Notes under the pieces: model-generated
Database searches by the model: none
What the model saw: only the letters and a program-made list of their open reading frames with translations
What the model was told of the DNA's origin: nothing
Part shown: positions 42,942 through 52,650 of the stretch, one piece after another
How positions within the stretch are numbered: the first letter of the stretch is position 1
How the letters are laid out: every line of letters begins with the position of its first letter
Source of the DNA: JAAYAE01 sp963678395
GTDB lineage: Bacteria; Bacillota; Negativicutes; Acidaminococcales; Acidaminococcaceae
NCBI GenBank assembly: GCA_963678395.1
Contig: OY782827.1
Span: 1,364,001-1,428,000, forward strand
Direction of reading: 5' to 3'
Length of the DNA: 64,000 nucleotides
Position numbers and translations under genes: made by a program

Positions 42942-42970
42942 AAAAACCGGTTCCTAAGAACCGGTTTTTA
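42942..42970 (-). terminator. Terminator of the arginine operon
   Basis: Perfect stem AAAAACCGGTTC/GAACCGGTTTTT with a 4-base loop, right at the argH stop. Confidence 0.85.
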
Positions 42971-44383
42971 CTATATTTTACTATTTAAAGCAATCAATAT
43001 TTGCTGCTGCATTTGTAAAAGATTCTCACCTATTACAATTTGTTTAGCATTTTCACTAAAAGCAGGCCCGCCATAAGAAGTTCTTGCTGCAACACAATTT
43101 TCCGGTTTCAATGCTTCAAGCAAATCTTGTTCAAATAGTTGGGAAAACTCTTTATACTCAGTCAAAGAAATCTCCGGCAAAAACTTTTCTTGTGCAATAG
43201 CATAAGCAACGCATTTGCCAACTACTTCATGAGCCTGGCGGAAAGGCAAACCCTTACGCACTAGATAATCAGCCAAGTCAGTGGCATTAGAGAAATCTTT
43301 ATGTACAGCTTTAGCCATACGTTCTTTGTTTACTTTCATAGTAAGTAGCATATCACGATAAACTGCTAAGGAAAATTTTATAGTATCTATTGTGTCAAAA
43401 AATCTCTCTTTATCCTCTTGTAGGTCCTTATTGTAAGTTAAAGGCAGCCCTTTTAATGTTACCAGCATAGCCTGTAAATGACCATAAACACGTCCGGTTT
43501 TACCTCTTACCAACTCGGAAATATCTGGGTTCTTTTTCTGAGGCATCATTGATGACCCTGTAGCAAAAGCATCATCTAACTCCACAAATCCAAACTCCGT
43601 ACTAGACCATAAACATATCTCTTCACTGAGTCGTGACATATGCATCATAAGAATAGAAGCAAAAGATAAGAATTCTAAAATATAGTCTCTATCACTTACC
43701 GCATCCATACTATTGGCATAAACTTCACTAAAATTAAGCTCTCCAGCAACCTGAAATCTATCAATGGGAAAAGTAGTACCGGCAATTGCCCCTGCACCAA
43801 AAGGCATTAAATCAGCTCCAACCCAAACTCCCTGCAAACGGCGAAAATCTCTTTGCAACATATTAAAATATGCTAACATATGGTGGGCAAAAGTAATTGG
43901 TTGTGCTCTTTGCAAATGTGTGTAACCAGGCATTAAGGTTTTTTCGTTTTGCTTTGCTACAGTTAATAGAGCTTGCTCAAATGCTAATAAGAGCTCGCCA
44001 ATTTCTGTAACTTCTCGTTTCATATACATATGCATATCCAAAGCCACTTGATCATTTCTACTACGAGCAGTATGTAATCTAGCTCCCGCACTGCCAATAG
44101 CCGCAGTTAAACGTGCCTCTATATTCATATGTATATCTTCTAAGGAAATCTCGAATTTAAATTTACCCGTTTCTATATCAGCTAAGATTTGTTCTAGACC
44201 TTGGACAATTTTTTTACCATCCGCCTCAGGAATTATTCCTGTACGCGCCAGCATATTAGCATGGGCAATACTTCCCCTAATATCCTCATGATACAAGCGT
44301 TTATCAAATTTGATAGATGCATTAAAAGCATCAACCAATTCATTTGTGTTTTTATTAAATCTACCGCCCCAAAGCTTTGCCAT
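42971..44383 (-). CDS. argH: Argininosuccinate lyase
   Basis: Splits argininosuccinate to arginine and fumarate, the last step of arginine synthesis. 470 residues; starts with KLWGGRFNKNTNELVDAFNAS, has TARSRNDQVALDMHMY and the lyase signature GSSMMPQKKNPD near residue 280 with the catalytic Ser. Its start overlaps the argG stop by one base. Last gene of the arg operon. Confidence 0.97.
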   Translation of the reverse strand: MAKLWGGRFNKNTNELVDAFNASIKFDKRLYHEDIRGSIAHANMLARTGIIPEADGKKIVQGLEQILADIETGKFKFEISLEDIHMNIEARLTAAIGSAGARLHTARSRNDQVALDMHMYMKREVTEIGELLLAFEQALLTVAKQNEKTLMPGYTHLQRAQPITFAHHMLAYFNMLQRDFRRLQGVWVGADLMPFGAGAIAGTTFPIDRFQVAGELNFSEVYANSMDAVSDRDYILEFLSFASILMMHMSRLSEEICLWSSTEFGFVELDDAFATGSSMMPQKKNPDISELVRGKTGRVYGHLQAMLVTLKGLPLTYNKDLQEDKERFFDTIDTIKFSLAVYRDMLLTMKVNKERMAKAVHKDFSNATDLADYLVRKGLPFRQAHEVVGKCVAYAIAQEKFLPEISLTEYKEFSQLFEQDLLEALKPENCVAARTSYGGPAFSENAKQIVIGENLLQMQQQILIALNSKI

Positions 44384-45615
44384 TATTTTAACGTCCCTTG
44401 TTTCATCATAGCACGTACTGTCAAAGGCAATCCGAATAAAGTTATAAATCCTGTAGCATCAGCTTGATTATAAACTTCATCAGCTCCAAACGTTACATAC
44501 TCTTGACTATACAAAGAATAAGGTGATTTCGCACCAGCGCTCATTACATTACCTTTATAAAGTTTAATGCGAACCGTTCCTGTTACCGTCTTTTGAGTTT
44601 CATCAACAAAGGCTTGCAAAGCTTCACGCAAAGGAGAGAACCACATTCCATTATAAACTAACTCTGCATACTGTATCCCAATCAATTCTTTGTAATGGTT
44701 TGTTGCACGATCTAAACACAAATTTTCTAACTCGTTATGAGCATAATAAATAATAGTACCACCCGGAGTTTCATAAATACCGCGACTCTTCATTCCCACT
44801 AAACGATTTTCAACCATATCGCAAATGCCGATGCCGTTACGAATACCTATTTCATTTAATGTCTCAACAACTTTAGCCGGTGAGAGTTTCTTACCGTTAA
44901 CAGCAACCGGAACGCCCTCTTCAAATTCCAACTCTACATATTCAGCTTTATCAGGAGCTTTATCAGGAGCTTTCTCAGGAGTACTAGTCACAATAAACAA
45001 ATCATCTTTAGGTGCATTCCATGGATCTTCTAAATCAGCGCCCTCATGAGATAAATGCCACATATTTCTGTCCATGCTGTAGTCACGTTTTTTAGTTACA
45101 GGCACTGGAATATTGTGTGCTGCGGCATAGTCGATAGCATCTTCGCGAGAACGAATATCCCATTCACGCCAAGGCACAATAACAGCTAATTGTGGAGCCA
45201 ATGCATGCACGGAAAGTTCAAAACGAACTTGGTCATTACCTTTACCGGTAGCACCGTGTGCAACAGCATCAGCACCTTCTTTAAGCGCAATTTCTACTAA
45301 TTTTTTAGCAATTAATGGACGGGCAAAAGAAGTGCCCAATAAGTACTTCTTTTCATAAACAGCTCCTGCTTTAACAGTAGGCCAAACATAGTCAGAAATA
45401 AATTCTTCCTTTAAATCCAGTATATAACATTTGCTTGCACCCGATTTAATAGCCTTATCATGTACAGGATTTAATTCATCACCCTGTCCTAAATCAGCGG
45501 TAACGGCAATAACTTCACAATTATTATAATTTTCTTTCAACCAAGGAATAATTACGGAAGTGTCAAGACCTCCTGAATATGCTAGTACAACTTTTTTTAT
45601 ATCTTCTTTTTTCAT
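44383..45615 (-). CDS. argG: Argininosuccinate synthase
   Basis: ATP-dependent joining of citrulline and aspartate. From ATG 45615 (AGGAGG nine bases upstream) it has 410 residues. The PP-loop AYSGGLDTSVI lies at about residue 11 and GATGKGNDQVRFE at about 115. Near residue 210-225 a four-residue unit is duplicated (PEKAPDKAPDKA) by a 12-bp tandem repeat; this is a surface loop where other ArgG proteins have SPEKAPDKPEY-like sequence, so function is probably kept. Confidence 0.96.
   Translation of the reverse strand: MKKEDIKKVVLAYSGGLDTSVIIPWLKENYNNCEVIAVTADLGQGDELNPVHDKAIKSGASKCYILDLKEEFISDYVWPTVKAGAVYEKKYLLGTSFARPLIAKKLVEIALKEGADAVAHGATGKGNDQVRFELSVHALAPQLAVIVPWREWDIRSREDAIDYAAAHNIPVPVTKKRDYSMDRNMWHLSHEGADLEDPWNAPKDDLFIVTSTPEKAPDKAPDKAEYVELEFEEGVPVAVNGKKLSPAKVVETLNEIGIRNGIGICDMVENRLVGMKSRGIYETPGGTIIYYAHNELENLCLDRATNHYKELIGIQYAELVYNGMWFSPLREALQAFVDETQKTVTGTVRIKLYKGNVMSAGAKSPYSLYSQEYVTFGADEVYNQADATGFITLFGLPLTVRAMMKQGTLK
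44945..44980 (-). repeat. 12-bp tandem repeat in argG
   Basis: Three units: GCTTTATCAGGA twice exactly, then GCTTTCTCAGGA with one difference. In frame; gives PEKA-PDKA-PDKA. Confidence 0.9.
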
Positions 45616-45701
45616 CAAATACAACCTCCTGTTTTTTGCGGTACTTAAAAATATTGATACAAAATGCAAGTTGCAAGCAACATGCACTTACATTAAGTTT
45701 T

Positions 45702-46642
45702 CTACAACGTTTCATCACTCATTAAAAGTGCCATAATTGCTTTTTGTACATGCAGTCTGTTTTCCGCTTGATCAAAAACTGCCGATTGGCTTCCTTCTAG
45801 TACTTCTTCGGTGATTTCTTCCCCACGATGTGCCGGCAAGCAGTGTAAGACCATGGCATCCGGCCTTGCTGCTGCCAAAAGTTCTTTATTTATTTGATAC
45901 GCTCCTAGTGCTTTTTGACGGATATCTCTCTCAGCCTCTTCGCCCATTGAAGTCCATACGTCTGTATAAAGAACATCAGCACCTTTGGCAGCCTTAAACA
46001 AATCTTCCTCAACTGTGATTGTGCAGTCTGTTTGCATTGCATCTTCCTGTGCCTGTTGTAAAATTTCAGGATTAGGTTGATACCCCTTCGGAGAAGCGCA
46101 AACCATATTCATGCCAACTTTGGCAGCAGCAAACATTAGAGAATGAGCCATATTATTGCCATCGCCTACATAAACTAATTTTCTTCCCTTCAAAATTTCC
46201 TTATATTCTTGAATAGTAAAAATATCTGTTAATGCCTGGCAAGGATGCAAAAGATCTGTTAAACCGTTGATAACCGGAACATTAGCATATTGGGCAAGTT
46301 CTAGTACGGAATCATGTGAAAAAGTCCTAATCATAATACCATCAACAAAACGTGATAGCACTCGTGCGGTATCCCTTACGGGCTCTCCACGACCAACTTG
46401 AGAAGTAGAAGAGTTTAAATAGATAGGATGTCCCCCCAACTGATGAAATCCTGTCTCAAAAGAAACTCTGGTTCTTGTTGAAGCCTTAGAAAAAAATCAT
46501 CGCCAATGTCTTACCTCTCAAGTATTCATGTGGCTCACCATTTTTTTGTTTGCGCTTTAACTTTGTTGCTACATCCAAAATTGTAGCAACTTCTCCAACT
46601 GATAAATCATGAATCGATATTAGATCCTTACTTTTTAGTCAC
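45702..46642 (-). pseudogene. argF: argF, ornithine carbamoyltransferase, frameshifted at the 5' end
   Basis: Ornithine carbamoyltransferase makes citrulline from ornithine and carbamoyl phosphate. The open frame from 46439 lacks the first about 70 residues. Those are coded upstream in another frame: KDLISIHDLSVGEVATIL to LRGKTLAMIF, then a stop where a run of seven T should be six to give SKASTRTRVSF, the carbamoyl phosphate site. Between the likely start GTG 46642 (AGGAAT site) and KDL the A5 run should also be A4. Correcting both gives 312 residues, normal length. Downstream motifs HPCQALTD and HCLPAHRGEE are intact. Either sequence error or a truly inactive gene. Confidence 0.88.
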
Positions 46643-46664
46643 ATGCTATATTCCTTTCTCTATT

Positions 46665-47855
46665 TTAAAATTCTTCCAAAACCTCTTTTAGTACGTTCAT
46701 TAACGCATCTATTTCTTTTTTACTAATAATTAACGGTGGTACGAAACGAAGAACTGTATCTGCCGTACAATTAATAATCATGCCACGCTCTAAGCAACCC
46801 TTTACAATTGGTGCTCCAGCCTTGGCAAGCTCCATTCCCAAAAGGAGCCCTTTACCACGCACTTCCATTATTTTATTAGGAAATTGTTTTTGCACTTCTT
46901 CTAATTGCATTTTAAAATAAGTTCCTGTTTCCGCTGCAACTTGCTCCAAATTCATTGCCTTCATCGTAGTTAAGGAAGCATAGGCCGCGGCGCAAGAAAG
47001 TGGATTGCCACCAAAAGTGCTGCCATGGTCGCCAGGTGAGAATACATGTGCCAAACGCTCTGTAGTAACAAAAGCTCCCATAGGGAACCCTCCGCCTATG
47101 GCTTTTGCCATAGTCAGTACATCAGGACGTGCTCCGCTATATTCCCAGGCAAACCATTTACCACTCCTGCAAATACCAGATTGAATTTCATCAAAAATTA
47201 ATAAAGCATCGTATTTGTCGCAAAGAGCACGTGCCTTCAATAAATACTCATTTGTTGGTACATGTACTCCGCCTTCTCCTTGGATTGGTTCCAATAAAAT
47301 ACCACAAACGTTTTCGTCCATAGCTTCCTCTAAAGCAATAATATCTCCATAAGGTACATACTCGTAACCAACTGGTAGAGGACTTAACCCTTCATGATAG
47401 TGATCTTGTCCAGTAGCTGTTAGTGTTGCCATTGTCCTACCGTGAAAAGAATGCACTGCTGAAATAATTTTAAACTTCTCTGTGCTTTTGGCTACACCAT
47501 ATTTACGTGCCAACTTCAAGGCACCTTCGTTGGCCTCAGCACCACTATTACATAAGAAAACTCTCTCAAACCCCGATACTTCGCTAATGACCTTGATTGC
47601 CTTAGCTTGAATTTCTGTGTAATATAAATTAGAACAATGAATAAGTTTGCCCGCTTGATCACTAATAGCCTGGACTATAGCCGGATGCGCATGGCCCAAA
47701 CATTTTACCGCTATCCCTGCCAGAAAATCTGTATATTCCTTGCCTTCCACATCATATAATTTGCAACCTTTGCCATGATCTAAGGCAATTTGATTTTTGC
47801 CAAACACCGGTAAATAGTATTTATCGGTTTGTTCAATAATTTCTTCAGTTTTCAA
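46665..47855 (-). CDS. argD: Acetylornithine aminotransferase
   Basis: PLP aminotransferase that makes N-acetylornithine, 396 residues. CNSGAEANEGALKLARKYG near residue 101, the FDEIQSGICRSGKWFA region with the cofactor Asp, and the PLP Lys in TMAKAIGGGFPMGAF are visible. It is followed closely by argF and preceded by a 152-base gap after argB, in which I see no gene. Confidence 0.95.
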   Translation of the reverse strand: MKTEEIIEQTDKYYLPVFGKNQIALDHGKGCKLYDVEGKEYTDFLAGIAVKCLGHAHPAIVQAISDQAGKLIHCSNLYYTEIQAKAIKVISEVSGFERVFLCNSGAEANEGALKLARKYGVAKSTEKFKIISAVHSFHGRTMATLTATGQDHYHEGLSPLPVGYEYVPYGDIIALEEAMDENVCGILLEPIQGEGGVHVPTNEYLLKARALCDKYDALLIFDEIQSGICRSGKWFAWEYSGARPDVLTMAKAIGGGFPMGAFVTTERLAHVFSPGDHGSTFGGNPLSCAAAYASLTTMKAMNLEQVAAETGTYFKMQLEEVQKQFPNKIMEVRGKGLLLGMELAKAGAPIVKGCLERGMIINCTADTVLRFVPPLIISKKEIDALMNVLKEVLEEF

Positions 47856-48007
47856 TATTATCTCCCCTCACTACTTTAAAATTTTATTTAGAGACAACTA
47901 AAGTACTAATAATTGATGGAAAAGGCAATTGCTTACTATATCAAAATATAAACAGATTACGTAAGTTTAACACATGCCAAAGTTAAGTACCCTTTATATG
48001 TTGCCGT

Positions 48008-48895
48008 TTATTGTTTTACAACCTCTGTACCAACACCATCATCAGAAAAGATTTCCATAAGTATAGAATGCTCAGAGCGGCCATCAATAATATGTGTTTT
48101 TTTTGCTCCACCGCTTAACGCAGTGATACAAGCTTTAACTTTAGGAATCATACCGCCAGCTATCTTTCCTCGGACTATTAGCTCTTGCGCTTTTTCAAAG
48201 GTCAACGTAGAAATAAAAGAGTTTTCGTCACGATAGTCTGAGTAAATACCTTTAACATCAGTTAAAACTAGCAATTTCTCTGCTTGCAAGGCTCCAGCAA
48301 TTTCTCCTGCAACGCTATCTGCATTAATATTATATGTTTCACCCTCAGTTCCCACACCTGTAGGTGCAATAACAGGAATAAAATCATTGTCTAAAAGAAC
48401 GTTAATAAGGCCTGTATTGATGCGTTCAACATTGCCAACATAACCAATATCTACAAGATTAACTTCACCATTTTCGTATACATCAGCCAAATGCTTTTTA
48501 GCTTGAATTAAGTTAGCATCTTTACCATTAAGCCCTACCGCCATACCACCTAAAACATTGATACGAGCAACTAAATCAGTATTAACCTTACCGGCCAAGG
48601 CCATTTCTACAATGCCCACGCTTTCAGCATCAGTTACTCTTAGTCCACTTATAAACTGTGATTTTTTACCTACTTGTTGCAGCCTGGCAGTTATCTCCGA
48701 TCCACCACCATGCACTACTACAGGACGCATACCTGCACAATGCAAAAAAACGATGTCTTGTAATACTTTATTCTTTAAATCATCGTTAAGCATGGCATTC
48801 CCTCCGTATTTTACTACGACGGTCTTTCCTTTAAAAGCTCTTAAATATGGTAAAGCTTCAATCAATGTGCCAATTTCTTCACCCTTAATTAACAT
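48008..48895 (-). CDS. argB: Acetylglutamate kinase
   Basis: Phosphorylates N-acetylglutamate, the second arginine step. 295 residues of the amino acid kinase fold: VVKYGGNAM near residue 26, VVVHGGGSEI near 59, NINADSVAGEIAGAL and the KIAGGMIPKV segment. It has the longer N-terminal helix (LIKGEEIGTLIEALPYLRAF) seen in arginine-inhibited hexameric enzymes, so feedback control by arginine is likely. Confidence 0.96.
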   Translation of the reverse strand: MLIKGEEIGTLIEALPYLRAFKGKTVVVKYGGNAMLNDDLKNKVLQDIVFLHCAGMRPVVVHGGGSEITARLQQVGKKSQFISGLRVTDAESVGIVEMALAGKVNTDLVARINVLGGMAVGLNGKDANLIQAKKHLADVYENGEVNLVDIGYVGNVERINTGLINVLLDNDFIPVIAPTGVGTEGETYNINADSVAGEIAGALQAEKLLVLTDVKGIYSDYRDENSFISTLTFEKAQELIVRGKIAGGMIPKVKACITALSGGAKKTHIIDGRSEHSILMEIFSDDGVGTEVVKQ

Positions 48896-49080
48896 GTCTT
48901 TGCCTCCTATTTTATCGAATATACCTTCCTTAGCTTGATACTCCTACTACTCTAGTCTTAACCGAAAAAAACACCTATAGCTAGGCTAAACAACACAAAT
49001 TTTAAGGAATATGTACGTTCTTTTTACTTGTACTAAGGAACCGCAAGACACTAAAAATTAGATGCCTGCGTATTGTTCGG

Positions 49081-50286
49081 TTAGGTGTGATATTCACCGT
49101 TTATTTTAACATAATCATAAGAGAAATCACATGTCCAAACTGTGGCAGTTTCATTACCTACTGCCATGTCTACAGTCATACTTATATCATGTTCAGACAT
49201 AATAGGCTGCAATTCTTCTAAAGGTACATTAACATTCATGCCATTTTCCACCAACCGCCTGCCACCAATACTAAGATTAGTATGATTAGCGTCCATAGCC
49301 GCCCCACTATAACCTGCAGCGCAAAGCACTCGTCCCCAATTAGGGTCTTCGCCAAAAAACGCGGTCTTCACAAGAGGAGATTTAGCAATCGCCATAGCCG
49401 CAGCTTTGGCATCAGTAAAACTTTTAGCGCCAATAACGTTTACTTCCAAAAATTTAGTAGCACCCTCGCCATCATGAGCAATCATTTTAGCCAAATCTTG
49501 AGCTGTTTGTAAAAGTACCTGATAGAAAATATGATAATCAGGGTGTTCTTCAGAAAAAACTATTTCATTTTCTGCCAAGCCATTAGCCAAAACTATCATG
49601 CTGTCATTAGTACTAGTATCACCATCAACAACTACCATATTAAAAGATTTATCGGCCACAGCTTTCACCATACGTTTTAAAAGATCAGGGGCAACCGCTG
49701 CATCAGTAGTAATATAAGTAAGCATAGTCGCCATATTAGGATGAATCATGCCAGCCCCTTTAGCAATACCAGCAATTTTAGCGATCTTACCGCCAATTTC
49801 GAATTCATAAGCGACCTTTTTAACAAAGGTGTCCGTAGTTTGGATAGCAAGTGCAGCACTTTCCCCTTCATTAGTACTCATGTTAGACACAGCCGCTGCA
49901 ATACCACTGCGCACCTTGTCCATAGGCAAAAACTGACCAATAACACCTGTAGAACAAACAAAGATACTTGCAGGATCAATATTTAAGCACTTACCCGCCT
50001 CTTCTTGCATGGCTTTAGCATCTGCCAAACCTTGTTCGCCTGTACATGCGTTAGCACATCCAGAATTTACTACTATCGCCTGGGCATCCGGTCTGTTATT
50101 TACTTCACGGCTTACTAAAACAGGAGCCGCACATATTTTGTTTTGCGTAAATACCGCACCCGTAGCAGCCGCTACCTTGCTCATAATAACCGCAACATCA
50201 TGATTTCCGCTTGCTTTAATTCCAGCTCTAACACCTGCCGCAATAAACCCTTTGGGAGCTGTTAGCCATCCATCTATTTGTTTCAT
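49081..50286 (-). CDS. argJ: Glutamate N-acetyltransferase / amino-acid N-acetyltransferase
   Basis: Recycles the acetyl group from N-acetylornithine to glutamate (and may also use acetyl-CoA). From ATG 50286 (GAGGAG nine bases upstream) it has 401 residues; a TTG three codons earlier is less likely. The precursor cleaves itself in MIHPNMATMLTYI, where Thr187 becomes the nucleophile. GVIGQFLPMDKV and FGEDPNWGRVLCA are typical. 185 bases separate it from argB; that gap has a short inverted repeat but no gene. Confidence 0.96.
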   Translation of the reverse strand: MKQIDGWLTAPKGFIAAGVRAGIKASGNHDVAVIMSKVAAATGAVFTQNKICAAPVLVSREVNNRPDAQAIVVNSGCANACTGEQGLADAKAMQEEAGKCLNIDPASIFVCSTGVIGQFLPMDKVRSGIAAAVSNMSTNEGESAALAIQTTDTFVKKVAYEFEIGGKIAKIAGIAKGAGMIHPNMATMLTYITTDAAVAPDLLKRMVKAVADKSFNMVVVDGDTSTNDSMIVLANGLAENEIVFSEEHPDYHIFYQVLLQTAQDLAKMIAHDGEGATKFLEVNVIGAKSFTDAKAAAMAIAKSPLVKTAFFGEDPNWGRVLCAAGYSGAAMDANHTNLSIGGRRLVENGMNVNVPLEELQPIMSEHDISMTVDMAVGNETATVWTCDFSYDYVKINGEYHT

Positions 50287-50299
50287 TATTTTCAACTCC

Positions 50300-51334
50300 T
50301 CAAGGAAAAATAGGTAACTGTTTTAAGCCCATATTTTCTGGTAAGCCAAACATTACATTCATGTTTTGCACTGCCTGTCCTGCTGCGCCTTTCACCAAAT
50401 TATCTAGTACACTCATAGCAATGAGGCGATTAGTACGTTTATCTATTTGCCACCCAATATCTACATAATTTGACGCTCTAACATTTTTAACTTCCGGACA
50501 AACGCCCTTGCCACGTAAACGAATGAAGAATTCATTCTCATACATATCTTTGTAAGCGCGCTCTACTTGTTCAGCTGTAATTCCTGGTTTTAAATCTGCG
50601 TAACAAGTAGCCAATATACCACGATCTACAGGCAATAAGTGCGGAGTAAATTGTATAACAACTTCTTCATGCGCAAACTCTGAATATATTTGTTCTATTT
50701 CAGGAGTATGTCTATGTGTAGTTACACCATAAGCGCGAAAATTTTCATTAACTGAACAATACATGTTACCTGCATTTAAGCTTTTGCCTGCACCACTGAC
50801 ACCTGATTTTGCATCAATAATGATTCCCTTAGTCTCAATTAAACCTACTTTAAGCATAGGTACCAAAGCCAAAATACTACAAGTCGTATAACACCCCGGA
50901 TTAGCTACAATATTAGCATCTTTCACCTGATTACGATACAATTCCGGCAATCCATAGACTGCCCCGCTATTAATATCTTCATGTTTTACTTTATACCATT
51001 CTTCAAATAATTTATGATCTTTAAAACGGTAATCACCGCCTAAATCAACTATTTTTGTATTAGTATTACGCAAATCCCTGCCAATTTTCATAGCATGACC
51101 ATGTGGCAAAGCTATGAAAATCACGTCACTAACAGCACCAATAGCATTAATGTTTTCCATGCTCTCTAGCTCTTGCTCTATACGACTTGATAAATGCGGA
51201 TACATAGCCGCAATATTCTCGCCAGTACTGCTTTCAGAGGTAATCTTTGCTATTTCTACCTCAGGATGTCCATCTAACAATCTTAGTAATTCTGCTCCTG
51301 CGTAACCAGTAGCTCCTATAACACTTGCTTTCAT
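50300..51334 (-). CDS. argC: N-acetyl-gamma-glutamyl-phosphate reductase
   Basis: NADPH reduction of acetylglutamyl phosphate, third step of arginine synthesis. 344 residues; Rossmann start ASVIGATGYAGAELLRLL, active Cys148 in NPGCYTTC, and HRHTPEIEQIY. First gene of argC-J-B-D-F-G-H. GGAGGGG precedes the start. Two palindromes upstream probably bind an arginine repressor. Confidence 0.96.
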   Translation of the reverse strand: MKASVIGATGYAGAELLRLLDGHPEVEIAKITSESSTGENIAAMYPHLSSRIEQELESMENINAIGAVSDVIFIALPHGHAMKIGRDLRNTNTKIVDLGGDYRFKDHKLFEEWYKVKHEDINSGAVYGLPELYRNQVKDANIVANPGCYTTCSILALVPMLKVGLIETKGIIIDAKSGVSGAGKSLNAGNMYCSVNENFRAYGVTTHRHTPEIEQIYSEFAHEEVVIQFTPHLLPVDRGILATCYADLKPGITAEQVERAYKDMYENEFFIRLRGKGVCPEVKNVRASNYVDIGWQIDKRTNRLIAMSVLDNLVKGAAGQAVQNMNVMFGLPENMGLKQLPIFP

Positions 51335-51352
51335 ATAGGTCCCCTCCTTTTA

Positions 51353-51402
51353 GTATTGCACTATTATACATCTTTTATGTATAATAGTGCAATACTTTTT
51401 TT
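51353..51402. promoter_or_regulatory. Large palindrome before argC, ARG-box-like and terminator-like
   Basis: A perfect 19-bp inverted repeat (51353-51371 with 51377-51395), arms GTATTGCACTATTATACAT. Each arm resembles an 18-bp ARG box with TGCA and ATACA ends. On the plus strand it is followed by T7 and could stop transcription; on the minus strand it is in the argC leader, 18 bases before the start codon. Confidence 0.55.
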
Positions 51403-51458
51403 GTTTTTTTTCACTGTTTTAAGCGATTAGCACTCTGTATCGCAAAGTTTTACCCCTT

Positions 51459-51473
51459 ATGTATATTATACAT
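51459..51473. promoter_or_regulatory. Second ARG-box-like palindrome over the argC -10
   Basis: Perfect palindrome ATGTATATTATACAT; on the minus strand it contains TATAAT-like sequence and would overlap the -10 of argC. It shares ATGTATA/TATACAT with the large palindrome. Confidence 0.5.
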
Positions 51474-51758
51474 ATTTTCTGCATAAGAAGGCTAAAAATA
51501 TTGTTATTCTCCAAAGCTTTCGTATGCGTAAGGTAATTTTACTACTATTATAGTTAATAAGCAAAAGTTTTTACCTAAAACCATTATCCCTTTAATATAA
51601 ATATTTACCATAAAATACCATTGCCACTATAAGGTAGCTTTTTCCTCGATTTTCTAGTAAAATAGTAGTGGTAAGCAGATGCTGCATAAAATGTTATTTA
51701 ACGTCAGTATTATCGATAAGAGCACCGCTTTTAGATGCTCTCACAAAGAGAGGTTTCA
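51474..51758. other. Intergenic stretch without a recognised gene
   Basis: AT-rich spacer between the argC control region and the transglycosylase gene. I see only a hairpin AGAGCA/TGCTCT at about 51719-51742 just before the ribosome site of the next gene and no convincing promoter. Confidence 0.5.
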
Positions 51759-52577
51759 ATGAAAAAAGTTATCTTCCTGTTGCTTTGCATCAGTGCATAT
51801 GTCATGTGGTGGGCCACCCTACCCGTAGATCACTCTAAAAAAAGCTCTGCCGAGCTAACACAAAATTCCCCAATTGGTTTTCAGACTTCTATAAAAAACA
51901 CCCTAATTGACTCCTTACCAAAGGAAGAAACTTGGCCTAAGTCAGCAAGAATATTTTGGCAAGCATCTCATATGGAAGCAACTGCCCATGCAAAAATTCC
52001 TGCCAATAATTGGGTTCCACTAAAAAATATACCGCAAAGCATGCAACAGGGGCTTATCGCCGTAGAGGATCACAGATTTTATGAGCATCACGGTGTAGAT
52101 ATGGATAGTATTATTCGGGCACTTTTGGTTAACATTCAAGCCGATAGTATTGTACAAGGTGGTAGTACGCTAACACAGCAATTGATCAAAAATACGCTTT
52201 TAGATTCTGAGCAATCTATGGAACGCAAAGTTTTAGAGGCTTTTTTAGCTATTTGGATAGAAACTCAAAATAGTAAAGATGACATTTTGGAAATGTATTT
52301 AAACACTACTTATTTTGGTGCAGGTGCCACCGGCATAAAGGAAGCCGCGCAGATTTACTTCGGTGTGAACCCTTCTCAGTTAACACTTGCAGAAAGTGCA
52401 ACCTTGTCAGGATTACCCAATGCGCCAAGTTCTCTGAACCCTTATGACAACCCTAAAGCTTGCCAGCGCCGACGTAATATTGTATTAGAGCTAATGGCGA
52501 AATACGGTTACGTGCATTTAACTGATGCTAAGGCAGCAATTAATACCCCTATCGTCCTTAATGATAAACCCAAGTAG
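51759..52577 (+). CDS. Monofunctional peptidoglycan glycosyltransferase (GT51)
   Basis: Lipid II polymerising transglycosylase, 272 residues from ATG 51759 with GAGAGG upstream. An N-terminal membrane anchor (VIFLLLCISAYVMWWATL) is followed by the GT51 domain (about 85-255) with the catalytic Glu in AVEDHRFYEHHGVD, QGGSTLTQQLIKN and ERKVLEAFLAIWIE. No transpeptidase domain follows, so it is an MtgA-like enzyme rather than a bifunctional PBP. It is probably transcribed alone, ending at a large bidirectional hairpin. Confidence 0.92.
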   Translation: MKKVIFLLLCISAYVMWWATLPVDHSKKSSAELTQNSPIGFQTSIKNTLIDSLPKEETWPKSARIFWQASHMEATAHAKIPANNWVPLKNIPQSMQQGLIAVEDHRFYEHHGVDMDSIIRALLVNIQADSIVQGGSTLTQQLIKNTLLDSEQSMERKVLEAFLAIWIETQNSKDDILEMYLNTTYFGAGATGIKEAAQIYFGVNPSQLTLAESATLSGLPNAPSSLNPYDNPKACQRRRNIVLELMAKYGYVHLTDAKAAINTPIVLNDKPK

Positions 52578-52601
52578 TTACGTACTCTTGCTAAAAACAA
52601 T

Positions 52602-52650
52602 ATGCTAAAAAATGGTAGTGCTTTTAAAAAGCACTACCATTTTTTAGCAT
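52602..52650. terminator. Bidirectional terminator between transglycosylase and pgi
   Basis: Stem of over 20 bp beginning ATGCTAAAAAATGGTAGTGC; the last codons of pgi (minus strand) are inside the hairpin. Confidence 0.85.
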
